Positions 1 through 6,140 of a stretch of DNA of 6,385 bases are shown piece by piece. The stretch is from NCBI GenBank assembly GCA_041484845.1, contig JBGPIK010000392.1, forward strand, positions 1-6,385. Reading direction: 5' to 3'. The position numbers and the translations under genes were made by a program. Below the pieces are notes generated by a model. That model saw only the letters and a list, made by a program, of their open reading frames with translations. It ran no database searches and was not told the DNA's origin. Numbering within the stretch: the first letter of the stretch is position 1; each line of letters begins with the position of its first letter. This DNA comes from JBGPIK01 sp041484845. Lineage in GTDB: Bacteria; Desulfobacterota; Binatia; UBA9968.

Positions 1-117
1 CCCCAGGTGAAGGTCGAGATATCCCATTTCAAGCGCTTCAGAAAACTCATCGACCGATTCATCACTCTCTCGATTGAACGATCGCAGCTCAGCATGAAAA
101 TGGATAAAGAGCAGTGA
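1..117 (+). CDS. C-terminal tail of an unidentified protein (5' end outside window)
   Basis: Frame 1 is open from the first base to a TGA at 115-117, giving 38 residues that begin PQVKVEISHFKRF and end MKMDKEQ. The third codon positions are mostly G or C, as in the GC-rich genes further downstream and unlike the neighbouring minus-strand gene, which supports real coding. The peptide is basic and looks helical, with no motif I recognise, so no function is assigned. Its stop lies 15 bases from the stop of the convergent gene at 133-915, leaving no room for an ordinary terminator between them. The alternative is a chance open frame; 38 codons is short, so confidence is moderate. Confidence 0.45.
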   Translation, partial: PQVKVEISHFKRFRKLIDRFITLSIERSQLSMKMDKEQ

Positions 118-132
118 AAGGAGGGTGTCAGA

Positions 133-915
133 TTACTGAGAACTCGGTAGTCTTGAGGTCCTTACGGTTTCTAAATAAGTCAGACCGACAGTAGAGCGAA
201 AGGCGTCTCCAAGCCACACTTCATGCTCGGTCGCATTTAAGAGGATCGAATCTGAAGGTTTACCAACAAAATGATCTCGGAATTCTGTATCCACTCTTAC
301 GGCATCATTTAAATCGCAACTTTCAGATAAGCTAAGGATGAAATAATCATGTATCTCTCTATCTATTATTTCTAGCGTCGTCGAATCAGGAAATATTGCG
401 TAAGTTTGATCACTTAGCACGTATAGCCCGACTGATTCTTCCGCAGATATCCATAGATAGTCTAACCCCTCAAGTGATGGCTTGTTGCTGTGGGTGTGAC
501 GCTTATCTCCGCTTAGCAAGGTGGATCTTTCAGCCAAATACTTGATTGTACGTCGAAATACAGGGCCAATTGCGGACCACTTACTTTCTTCATCCTCTTT
601 TAGAGCTCTTTCTTTAAATAAATTCTCAACCTTTGCCGCCTGATCATATTGAAAGAGTAAAAAGTGAAGGAAATCTTCTTGAGCGATAACGTCGATATAC
701 TTGTTCAACGTCTCAAGGTAAAAAGAAAATTGATGTTGTAAGATTTCATTGATGGTTTTTGCAGCAGTGTATTTACCTGGTTGGAACTTACTAAAAAGAT
801 GCTTCTGCGCCTCATGCCGCATTAATATTTCTGATGACAATTTTGGTCTATATATTTTTATGCCGCCGAAAGTTTCGTGATTCATTCCCGCTTTTTCTTC
901 AATGACTATCTTCAC
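133..915 (-). CDS. Hypothetical protein, AT-rich orphan (260 aa)
   Basis: I do not recognise this protein. It appears soluble, with no signal peptide or membrane segment. The first half (about residues 30-130) is rich in charged and aromatic residues and probably helical (for example HQFSFYLETLNKYIDVI). The middle (about 150-200) looks like alternating strands, including GLYVLSDQTYAIF and DYFILSLSESCDL. That 'SDQ...hydrophobic...LSLS' layout distantly recalls DUF4238-type proteins, but the usual N-terminal HYVP-like motif is absent, so this is only a search suggestion. The start chosen is GTG at 913-915, preceded on the minus strand by GGAGGG (919-924). An internal ATG at codon 11 (883-885) is the alternative. 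The gene is far AT-richer than its neighbours: 301-360 and 361-420 hold 20 and 22 G+C out of 60, against 41 of 60 in 3361-3420. This suggests acquisition by transfer. It is divergent from the downstream cluster. Confidence 0.75.
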   Translation of the reverse strand: MKIVIEEKAGMNHETFGGIKIYRPKLSSEILMRHEAQKHLFSKFQPGKYTAAKTINEILQHQFSFYLETLNKYIDVIAQEDFLHFLLFQYDQAAKVENLFKERALKEDEESKWSAIGPVFRRTIKYLAERSTLLSGDKRHTHSNKPSLEGLDYLWISAEESVGLYVLSDQTYAIFPDSTTLEIIDREIHDYFILSLSESCDLNDAVRVDTEFRDHFVGKPSDSILLNATEHEVWLGDAFRSTVGLTYLETVRTSRLPSSQ

Positions 916-918
916 ATA

Positions 919-924
919 CCCTCC
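919..924 (-). promoter_or_regulatory. Ribosome binding site of the orphan gene
   Basis: The minus strand reads GGAGGG, then TAT, then the GTG start. This strong Shine-Dalgarno match is the reason for choosing GTG over the ATG ten codons further in. The spacing is slightly short (4 bases if GGAGG is counted as the core). Confidence 0.55.
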
Positions 925-956
925 AATTTGTCGCTATCAAATTTCCCGGCTGAGGA

Positions 957-1048
957 CCCTGGGCGTTAGCCCGGGGGTGAAAGCTGCCGAAGGCTGGGGG
1001 TTTTGCTTTAGGTTTTGCATTTCAAGTGCCACGGGCGTAAGCCCGTGG
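957..1048. repeat. Pair of REP-like palindromes
   Basis: There are two copies of one palindrome pattern about 71 bases apart. Copy 1 has an 8-bp stem, 957-964 with 969-976 (one G-T pair), around loop GTTA. Copy 2 has a perfect 8-bp stem, 1029-1036 with 1041-1048, around loop GTAA (a GNRA tetraloop as RNA). Both share the core GGGCGTWAGCCC and are followed by GGGTG, so they are also direct repeats of each other. This is the look of interspersed REP-type elements, which are often mobilised in trans by a RAYT transposase; none is encoded here. They lie just upstream of the AT-rich orphan gene, between it and the GC-rich cluster. Confidence 0.65.
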
Positions 1049-1075
1049 GTGTCTACTTGCCTAACCATAAAGTCT

Positions 1076-1095
1076 ACTGCCGCCATTGCGGCAGT
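1076..1095. repeat. Perfect 8-bp hairpin, loop CATT
   Basis: ACTGCCGC (1076-1083) pairs perfectly with GCGGCAGT (1088-1095) around a four-base loop. It is unlike the two REP-like palindromes upstream and has no immediate T-run on the plus strand, so it is not a convincing intrinsic terminator. It lies in the otherwise empty spacer between the divergent orphan gene and the M24 gene. Confidence 0.5.
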
Positions 1096-1383
1096 GTATT
1101 AGGCCAATTTTCTCAACTCAAAAAAGAAAAAACTGCACACAATATCGTCTACCTACAGAGGAATTGTCAAGCAAGATTGAATTTCCCCCAAACGCTGCCA
1201 ATCCCGCGGTGTATTAGCATAACCGACCGTTGTTCGGAGGCGCTCTGTAGCGCTGTGAGTGTCGCGGCGTCAACAAATCATTACGTCCCTGTAGCGAATC
1301 TAATCGATGAATCCGCATCGCCCTTAATCTTGACGGGCGACGGGACAGACTATATTCTCGCAAACGATTGGGTCGGTAAACTT
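1096..1383. other. Non-coding leader region before the M24 gene
   Basis: One frame stays open through this stretch and continues into the M24 gene, but the encoded residues show no resemblance to the family's N-terminus and the frame runs through the upstream palindromes. I therefore treat it as non-coding. A short A-rich run sits near 1119-1131. Apart from a possible promoter near 1330-1356 I see nothing definite in it. Confidence 0.5.
1330..1356 (+). promoter_or_regulatory. Possible sigma-70-type promoter for the M24-led cluster
   Basis: TTGACG at 1330-1335 matches five of six -35 consensus bases. TATATT at 1351-1356 matches five of six -10 bases, but the spacer is only 15. Shifting the -10 to TATTCT (1353-1358) gives a 17-base spacer with a poorer match. 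Transcription would start around 1363, leaving a leader of about 20 bases before the ATG at 1384. This is by inspection only and the host's promoter consensus is unknown. Confidence 0.3.
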
Positions 1384-2496
1384 ATGGATCAAGAAATCAT
1401 CGCGCGGTTGAAGAAGCGCATTGCAGCCGCAGGGCTTGATGCTATCATTGCGATCTCTCCCGAGAACGTGACGTATGTTTCCGGTTTCGTCGTGCCGTCG
1501 CAGTCGTTGATGCGCTGGCGTCATGCGGCTTGCGTTGTGACCGTCGATGGACGGATCTCGATGGTTGCCATTGATATGGAGGCGACTACTGTTAAGGCGC
1601 ACGCGGGGATTGACGACCTGCGGATCTACCGCGAGTTTACCGACGATCCGATGGACAAGCTCGCCGAAGCATTGAAGGATCTGAAGCTGGGTAGCGGAAA
1701 GATCGGTATCGAGATGGAGTTTCTACCCGCCAGGGATTTTGCCACGCTGCAACGAAACCTTCCGGGCACTCACTGGATTGCGGCCGACGGGATTTTTAAT
1801 AAAGCGCGGCAAGTCAAGACAGCCAATGAACTGGCTTTGCTGCGTTCATTGAGCAAGCTGACGGACAAGGCCATCGGCGACACGTTGCGCCAGGCGAAAG
1901 TCGGCATGAGCGAAATGGAACTTGCCGGTCGTTTGCTTACATCTCTTTTTGGCGGAGGGGCAGAGAGTTACAAGCTCATGATCATCGCGTCGGGTGAGCG
2001 CAGCCAATTCCCCAACGTCGGGCCGACGGAGCGGAAACTTAAAGCGGGCGATCTGATCCGCATGGAAATTTTCGGGCAGAAAAACGGCTATCTCGCGGGG
2101 ATTTGTCGTACGGCGGTGGTCGGTGAAGCGACGCAGGAGCAGTACAAAATCTGGTCAAACTTGATCGAGTGCAAATACCTCGTCATGGGCTTGATCGAAC
2201 CTGGCGCAAGTTGCTCGGAGATTTATCGAAAGTTTTTGGAAAAGTTTAATCAGCTCGGATTCGAACCGATCAGTTTTGTCGCGCATGGGATCGGGCTCCA
2301 TCTCCATGAAGAGCCGTATATGGGGCGCTGCGGCAATGAAACCGTCGAAGCCGGGATGGTCGGCGCCTTCGAGCCGCTGGTTTACATTCCCGGCCGCTTC
2401 GGCATGCAGAACAAAGACATGTTCTGCGTCTCGGAAAAAGGCTGTGAGTTGTTGTCCGACTATACGCCTACGGACACGCTTCTAAGGGTTGGTTGA
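1384..2496 (+). CDS. M24-family (aminopeptidase P/creatinase fold) protein with degenerate metal site
   Basis: This 370-residue protein has the two-domain layout of M24B proteins. An N-terminal creatinase/prolidase-like domain (about 1-140, with SPENVTYVSGF at 25-35) is followed by a pita-bread catalytic domain (about 150-360). Family members are Xaa-Pro aminopeptidases, prolidases, creatinases and relatives. Against the canonical metal set Asp-Asp-His-Glu-Glu I read Glu228 (in GDLIRMEIFG), Gly239 (in GYLAGICRT), His301 (HGIGLHLHEEP), Glu330 (FEPLVYI) and Lys344 (QNKDMF). Three of five ligands are changed, so ordinary dinuclear metallopeptidase activity is unlikely. The upstream histidine used by creatinase appears to be Asn211. 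The ATG at 1384 is chosen because homologous sequence begins there (MDQEIIARLKKRIAAAGLDA); an in-frame extension to 1015 adds unrelated residues. The Shine-Dalgarno site is weak. The next gene starts 6 bases after the stop, so they are very likely co-transcribed. Family assignment is firm; substrate is unknown. Confidence 0.88.
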   Translation: MDQEIIARLKKRIAAAGLDAIIAISPENVTYVSGFVVPSQSLMRWRHAACVVTVDGRISMVAIDMEATTVKAHAGIDDLRIYREFTDDPMDKLAEALKDLKLGSGKIGIEMEFLPARDFATLQRNLPGTHWIAADGIFNKARQVKTANELALLRSLSKLTDKAIGDTLRQAKVGMSEMELAGRLLTSLFGGGAESYKLMIIASGERSQFPNVGPTERKLKAGDLIRMEIFGQKNGYLAGICRTAVVGEATQEQYKIWSNLIECKYLVMGLIEPGASCSEIYRKFLEKFNQLGFEPISFVAHGIGLHLHEEPYMGRCGNETVEAGMVGAFEPLVYIPGRFGMQNKDMFCVSEKGCELLSDYTPTDTLLRVG

Positions 2497-2498
2497 GG
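2495..2498 (+). promoter_or_regulatory. Ribosome binding site overlapping the upstream stop codon
   Basis: GAGG shares its first two bases with the TGA that ends the M24 gene (2494-2496) and lies 4 bases before the ATG at 2503. This arrangement supports coupled translation of the two genes. Confidence 0.6.
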
Positions 2499-2502
2499 TA
2501 CG

Positions 2503-3660
2503 ATGAAAATTACAAAAATCGAAACGATTCCCATTCGCCTTCCCACGCGCCGCGTGCATCAATGGGCCAGTCTGACAACCCCGATCGGCGTTTATGTCAT
2601 CATCAAACTGCATACGGATGAGGGTTTGGTCGGGCTTGGAGAAGCGCCGGTATTGAAAGATTGGGGCGGCGATCACGGCAAATATTTCGGCGAAACGCCG
2701 CAGACGACCGCGCATATTATCAATGACATTCTCGCTCCGGCGTTGCAGGGGCAAGACCCGCGTCGATTCGAAACGATTCACGCGCTCATGGATAAGACGG
2801 TCAAGGGCTATCCCTACTGCAAAGCCGCCATCGATGCGGCGATGTATGACGTGGTGGGCGAGGCGTTGAATGTTCCGGTCTATCAACTGCTGGGCGGCTG
2901 CTTTCGCGAGCGCGTGAGCATCGCGCATAGCCTCGGGCTCATGGAGATTGAAAAGGCTGTGGACGAGGCGCTGCAGGCGAAAGCGGAAGGCGTCAAGACG
3001 ATCAAGCTCAAAGGCGGCGTGGGTCAAAAGCGCGATATCGAGCTGGTGAAACAGATTAGAAACGCAATCGGCGCCGACTTAAACATCTGTGTCGATGCCA
3101 ATCAGGGATACCCGACTCCGAAGGCGGCGATCAAAATTATTAGAGCCATGGAAGAGTACAACTTGCTTTATATGGAGCAGCCTGTGGAAGGCATCGATCG
3201 CATGGCGGAGGTAACGCGCCGTGTCGATACGCCGATCATGGCAGACGAAAGCGCCTGGACGCCCGAGGACGTTATCGAAATCGTGCAGAAGAAAGCCGCC
3301 GACATCATTTCTATTTACACTACGAAACCGGGCGGCATGTTCAAAGCCAAGAAAGTCGCGGCTGTGGCCGAAGCCGCCGGGCTCAGCTGTAATGTCAACG
3401 GGTCGGTGGAGACCGGCGTCGGCAACGCCGCCAACCTTCACCTTGCGGCTTCGACCGGCGTGGTTACGCTCGGCTGTGTGGTTCCCGTCTCCACACCGAA
3501 GGGCAAAGGCAAGAAAGGTATCGCCGGGATCTATTATCAGGACGATATCATTCAGGATGCCTTTGAATACGCCGACGGCGACATCATCGTTTCATCGAAG
3601 CCCGGTCTCGGCATCGAATTGGACGAAGACAAGCTAAAGTATTACCGGGCGGATGAGTAA
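2503..3660 (+). CDS. Enolase-superfamily enzyme, muconate lactonizing/mandelate racemase family
   Basis: This 385-residue protein has both superfamily domains: an N-terminal capping domain (about 1-125) and a TIM-barrel domain (about 135-360). The catalytic set of the muconate-lactonizing (MLE) subgroup is intact. It comprises the KxK motif Lys168/Lys170 (TIKLKGG), Mg2+ ligands Asp198 (CVDANQGY), Glu225 (YMEQPVEG) and Asp248 (MADES), the opposing base Lys275 (YTTKPGG), and Glu303 (SVETGVG) near the barrel end. The family abstracts a proton alpha to a carboxylate and stabilises the enolate on Mg2+; outcomes include cycloisomerisation, racemisation or epimerisation, and dehydration. An active, cytosolic enzyme is expected. 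The substrate cannot be read from the sequence: muconate cycloisomerase, N-acylamino-acid or dipeptide epimerase, and hydroxyproline dehydratase-like activities are all compatible. GAGG at 2495-2498 overlaps the upstream TGA and fixes the ATG at 2503, indicating translational coupling to the M24 gene. Confidence 0.92.
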   Translation: MKITKIETIPIRLPTRRVHQWASLTTPIGVYVIIKLHTDEGLVGLGEAPVLKDWGGDHGKYFGETPQTTAHIINDILAPALQGQDPRRFETIHALMDKTVKGYPYCKAAIDAAMYDVVGEALNVPVYQLLGGCFRERVSIAHSLGLMEIEKAVDEALQAKAEGVKTIKLKGGVGQKRDIELVKQIRNAIGADLNICVDANQGYPTPKAAIKIIRAMEEYNLLYMEQPVEGIDRMAEVTRRVDTPIMADESAWTPEDVIEIVQKKAADIISIYTTKPGGMFKAKKVAAVAEAAGLSCNVNGSVETGVGNAANLHLAASTGVVTLGCVVPVSTPKGKGKKGIAGIYYQDDIIQDAFEYADGDIIVSSKPGLGIELDEDKLKYYRADE

Positions 3661-3665
3661 CTAAA

Positions 3666-3760
3666 TGGAGTACTGGAGCGTTGGAGTACGGGAGTATTGG
3701 GCTTAGATGCATCACTCCATTACTCCACCACTCCAATACTCCAGTACTTCGTTACTCCAT
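3666..3760. repeat. Inverted octanucleotide (period-8) repeat arrays forming a long hairpin
   Basis: The left arm is four octamers, 3666-3697: TGGAGTAC, TGGAGCGT, TGGAGTAC, GGGAGTAT. The right arm is six octamers in the opposite sense, 3713-3760: CACTCCAT, TACTCCAC, CACTCCAA, TACTCCAG, TACTTCGT, TACTCCAT. GGAGTATTGG (3691-3700) pairs perfectly with CCAATACTCC (3733-3742). Pairing then continues outward with mismatches and wobbles to 3674/3759, leaving a loop of about 32 bases that contains two of the extra right-arm octamers. The element fills nearly all of the spacer between the MLE-family and opine-dehydrogenase genes. It has no T-run, so it is not a classical terminator. A processing, mRNA-stability or attenuation role is possible but unproven. 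Confidence 0.85.
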
Positions 3761-3771
3761 TGAGCCCTTCT

Positions 3772-4878
3772 ATGTCGATCAAGAAAATAGCGATTCTCGG
3801 CGCCGGCAACGGCGGCTGCGCTGCGGCCGCGGATTTGACGCTGAGGGGCTATGAAGTCCGTCTTTTTTCCCGTTCGGAGAGCACGCTGCACCCGATTGTC
3901 AAACGCGGCGGCATCGAGCTTCTCGAAAACGGCGAGGAGAAGTTCGCCACGCCTTATTTCACGAGCACGGATCTGCCAGGGGTTGTGAACGGCGCTGACT
4001 TGATCATCATCGCCGCGCCATCCGTCGCTCACGAATATTTGGCTAACAACTTAACGTCCTATCTGGCAGACGGTCAGCGGGTACTGTTGAACCCCGGGCA
4101 CACGGGGGGTTCGCTGCATTTTGCTCATCTCCTGCGCAACGGCGGCTGCAAGGCGAAGATCAAACTCTGTGAAACGGTCACGTTGACCTATATTTGCCGC
4201 ATGCCCGCGCCGGCGCGAGTTGAAATTTACCGCAGGACGACTCATCTGCGCTGCGCGGCGTTTCCCGCTCGAGAGACCCGAGAGCTGGTGCAAGAGATCC
4301 AGGAAATCTATCCCAACGTTGTTGCCGCGGAGAACGTGCTGGAAACCGGGTTTGCAAATATCAACGCTATTATGCACCCCGCGGGCATGTTGGGTAATGC
4401 GGGCTGGATAGAAAAAACCGGGGGAAACTTCTACTTCTACCGCGAAGGCATCACACCCGGGATCGCCGCCTGGATTGAAAAAGTCGACGACGAACGGTTG
4501 GAGATCGTGCGCCGGCTCGGACTCAAGCCGATAAGATTCGTCGATATTTTCCACCAGGCCGGCTTGACATCGGACGAGGCGCGCAGCAGCGGTTCGATTT
4601 TCCGCGCCATCAACGAAAGTGCGCCCAATCGGTCCATCAAGGCGCCGGCCATTCTCGACCATCGCTACCTCAAAGAAGACGTCGGTTTTGGTTTGCTCCC
4701 GATGGCCGAGATCGGCAAATTGCTGGACGTAAAGACGCCGGTGATCGACGCGCTGATTACGCTTGCTTCTGTGATCAATCAGACGGATTATCGTAGCGAG
4801 GGATTGACCCTGGAAAAAATGGGGCTGACGGGAGTCGCAGCAAAAGCTCTGCCTAAAGTTCTGCAGGACGGTTTTTAG
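3772..4878 (+). CDS. NAD(P)-dependent octopine/nopaline (opine) dehydrogenase family protein
   Basis: This 368-residue protein has two domains. The N-terminal Rossmann domain (about 1-165) opens with KKIAILGAGNGGCAAAADL, a GxGxxG dinucleotide site at Gly10, Gly12 and Gly15, and includes the family-typical LNPGHTGG (106-113). The C-terminal octopine-dehydrogenase domain (about 185-345) contains NINAIMHPAG; Asn198 and His202 fit the conserved Asn-x3-His catalytic motif, and HRYLKEDVGFGL (297-308) is a second conserved block. Family enzymes reversibly join or split an amino acid and a 2-oxo acid through an N-(carboxyalkyl) bond using NAD(P)H. Many environmental members are uncharacterised, so the true substrate is open. 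The ATG at 3772 is chosen because the Rossmann motif follows at once; an in-frame ATG at 3697 lies inside the repeat hairpin and adds low-complexity residues. Only a weak GAG (3762-3764) serves as Shine-Dalgarno. All key motifs look intact. Confidence 0.88.
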   Translation: MSIKKIAILGAGNGGCAAAADLTLRGYEVRLFSRSESTLHPIVKRGGIELLENGEEKFATPYFTSTDLPGVVNGADLIIIAAPSVAHEYLANNLTSYLADGQRVLLNPGHTGGSLHFAHLLRNGGCKAKIKLCETVTLTYICRMPAPARVEIYRRTTHLRCAAFPARETRELVQEIQEIYPNVVAAENVLETGFANINAIMHPAGMLGNAGWIEKTGGNFYFYREGITPGIAAWIEKVDDERLEIVRRLGLKPIRFVDIFHQAGLTSDEARSSGSIFRAINESAPNRSIKAPAILDHRYLKEDVGFGLLPMAEIGKLLDVKTPVIDALITLASVINQTDYRSEGLTLEKMGLTGVAAKALPKVLQDGF

Positions 4879-4943
4879 CCCGAATGATTCACGCATGACG
4901 ACGATCGAGGGGCAAGCCTTACGGAGCGGCAATGTTTCGGCGG

Positions 4944-5064
4944 CGTTCAATTCGTTCAATAAGTTCCAATCGTTTAGACCCCCTCCTTCATCCTCCCCCG
5001 CGACGCGCGGGAGGACAGTGGTGGGGGCTTGAACGGTTTGAGCGACTTGAACGTTTTGATGCGA
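4944..5064. repeat. Nested palindrome with period-9 repeat arms and GC-rich core hairpin
   Basis: The left arm has four nonamers (4945-4980): GTTCAATTC, GTTCAATAA, GTTCCAATC and a degraded GTTTAGACC. The right arm has four opposed nonamers (5029-5064): TTGAACGGT, TTGAGCGAC, TTGAACGTT, TTGATGCGA. CGTTCAA (4944-4950) pairs with TTGAACG (5047-5053), and pairing continues inward through 4952-4959/5038-5045 and 4963-4966/5031-5034. Inside these arms CCCCC (4979-4983) faces GGGGG (5023-5027). The innermost stem is 4991-4994 plus 4997-5002 with 5006-5015, carrying a two-C bulge and an ACG loop. The whole unit can fold as a single hairpin of roughly 110 bases. It occupies the middle of the spacer before the LLM oxidoreductase gene. 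It encodes no protein and no transposase is nearby. Confidence 0.85.
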
Positions 5065-5138
5065 TGCGCTTACCCGGCTCACCCCTCGATGGATAGATTG
5101 TGATGATTGTTCCGCTAACGTGAATGATACGGGCTGGG

Positions 5139-5144
5139 AAAGGA
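5139..5144 (+). promoter_or_regulatory. Ribosome binding site deciding the LLM oxidoreductase start
   Basis: AAAGGA lies 6 bases before the ATG at 5151. This favours 5151 over the in-frame ATG at 5124, which would add nine residues before the conserved MRVGLCFDG beginning of the barrel. Confidence 0.6.
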
Positions 5145-5150
5145 CAGGTA

Positions 5151-6125
5151 ATGCGCGTCGGATTATGCTTTGACGGATTCTATTCGATTCACGAGATGAT
5201 CGAACTCGCTAGGCTGGCGGACGAGAGCGGCATGGAATCGATCTGGATGTCCGATCATTTGTGCTTCAGAGATTCACTCACGTCGTCGATGGCGTTGCTC
5301 GCTGCGACGAAAAAAATAAAAGTCGCCCCTGCTCCCATGAGCCCCTATACGCGCCATCCCATCATTTCGGCCATGTCGATCGCGACGCTGGACGAGTTTA
5401 CGCCGGGCCGGGTTATCGCGAGCCCGGGCACCGGAAACGCCGCCGCGCTGAAGGAAGCCGGGATCGAGTCGCCGCGACCGCTCAAGACGATGCGCGAGTT
5501 CGTAGAGGTCCTGCGGCGTTTCCTCAGCGGCGAGGCGGTGAACTTTCAGGGTGAAATCTTTCACATCAACGGCGCGAAAATGGGTTTTATGCCAGCGAAG
5601 CCCATTCCTATGTATGTAACGGCGGTGCGCTCGCGCATGCTGCAGCTCGGCGGCGAAATCGGCGATGGAGTTTTGCTTTCCGCCGGTTGCGCGCCGGGTT
5701 ACATCGAACGCTGCGCCGCCGATATTAAGAAGGGCGCCGAGAAGGGCGGCAAGTCGCCGGCGGGTGTGGATATTGCCGGTTTCGTCGCGGCGTCGGTTTC
5801 GGAAAATGCGCGCGAGGCCATCGATGCCAACAAAATGTTCTTGGCTTACATCTTTCGCAACACCCATCATGCGGAAAATATCCGCTTGGGCGGCGGCGCT
5901 GTGGACCAGGAAGCGCTAGGTGTGGCCGTGGCGAAGCGCGATTGGGAGGCGGCAAAGAAATACATTAGCGATGACGTCGTTCATGCTCACTCGGTTGCCG
6001 GAACTTCGACAGAGTGCCGCAAGCAACTCGAGTCCTTCATCAAAGGTGGCCTCGATCTGCCGGTTTTGCTGCCGATGGGCACGCAAGAGGCGCGGAAGAG
6101 AGTGATCCGAATGGCACGGGAATAG
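5151..6125 (+). CDS. LLM-class (luciferase-like) flavin/F420-dependent oxidoreductase
   Basis: This 324-residue single-domain protein has the bacterial-luciferase TIM-barrel fold, at usual family length. Diagnostic stretches are LARLADESGMESIWMSDH (19-36), SPYTRHP (64-70), ATLDEFTPGRVIASPGTGN (78-96, strand and phosphate-binding loop region), MREFVEVLRRFLSGE (114-128) and VRSRMLQLGGEIGDGVLL (159-176). The tail has the typical VAGTSTECRKQLESFIKGGLD (282-302). The SPYTRHP and barrel motifs resemble the methylenetetrahydromethanopterin reductase-like subgroup, many of which use coenzyme F420; FMN-dependent monooxygenases share the same fold, so cofactor and reaction are not fixed. It is cytosolic. 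It follows the opine-type dehydrogenase gene on the same strand after a 272-base spacer, so co-transcription is possible but not certain. No frameshift or truncation is seen. Confidence 0.9.
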   Translation: MRVGLCFDGFYSIHEMIELARLADESGMESIWMSDHLCFRDSLTSSMALLAATKKIKVAPAPMSPYTRHPIISAMSIATLDEFTPGRVIASPGTGNAAALKEAGIESPRPLKTMREFVEVLRRFLSGEAVNFQGEIFHINGAKMGFMPAKPIPMYVTAVRSRMLQLGGEIGDGVLLSAGCAPGYIERCAADIKKGAEKGGKSPAGVDIAGFVAASVSENAREAIDANKMFLAYIFRNTHHAENIRLGGGAVDQEALGVAVAKRDWEAAKKYISDDVVHAHSVAGTSTECRKQLESFIKGGLDLPVLLPMGTQEARKRVIRMARE

Positions 6126-6140
6126 GGGAGTAATAAACGA

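Larger units (their letters stand above)
4879..5150. other. 272-base spacer dominated by a palindromic repeat
   Basis: No convincing gene lies here. The centre (4944-5064) is the nested palindrome annotated separately. The flanks (4879-4943 and 5065-5150) show no recognisable structure. I see no clear promoter for the following gene, nor an intrinsic terminator with a T-run, so read-through from the dehydrogenase gene is possible. Confidence 0.55.

Noticed and set aside
902..1102. Plus-strand open frame of 66 codons
   Set aside because: It spans the two REP-like palindromes and the third hairpin; the peptide is a translation of repeats with no ribosome site.
1015..1383. In-frame N-terminal extension of the M24 gene (123 codons)
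   Set aside because: It begins inside the palindrome region, its residues resemble no M24 N-terminus, and family-like sequence starts at the ATG at 1384.
2482..3027. Minus-strand open frame of 181 codons
   Set aside because: It is antisense to the MLE-family gene, whose full catalytic set is intact on the plus strand.
3666..3760. CRISPR array
   Set aside because: The units are 8 bases with no spacers, and the two arms are in opposite orientation; the same reasoning excludes the arrays at 4945-5064 and 6141-6168.
4991..5015. Intrinsic terminator at the GC-rich hairpin
   Set aside because: There is no T-run on either side in the right position; the hairpin continues into a larger palindrome.
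4895..5032. Small 45-codon plus-strand frame in the spacer before the LLM gene
   Set aside because: It lacks a ribosome site and most of it is a translation of the period-9 repeat and GC-rich hairpin.
4051..5082. Long minus-strand open frame (343 codons)
   Set aside because: It is antisense to the well-supported opine dehydrogenase gene and runs through the palindromic spacer. Long antisense frames are expected in GC-rich genes, and the peptide shows no family motif.
5274..5870. Minus-strand open frame of 198 codons
   Set aside because: It is antisense to the LLM oxidoreductase gene, rich in Arg and His as typical of GC-rich shadows, with no motif.
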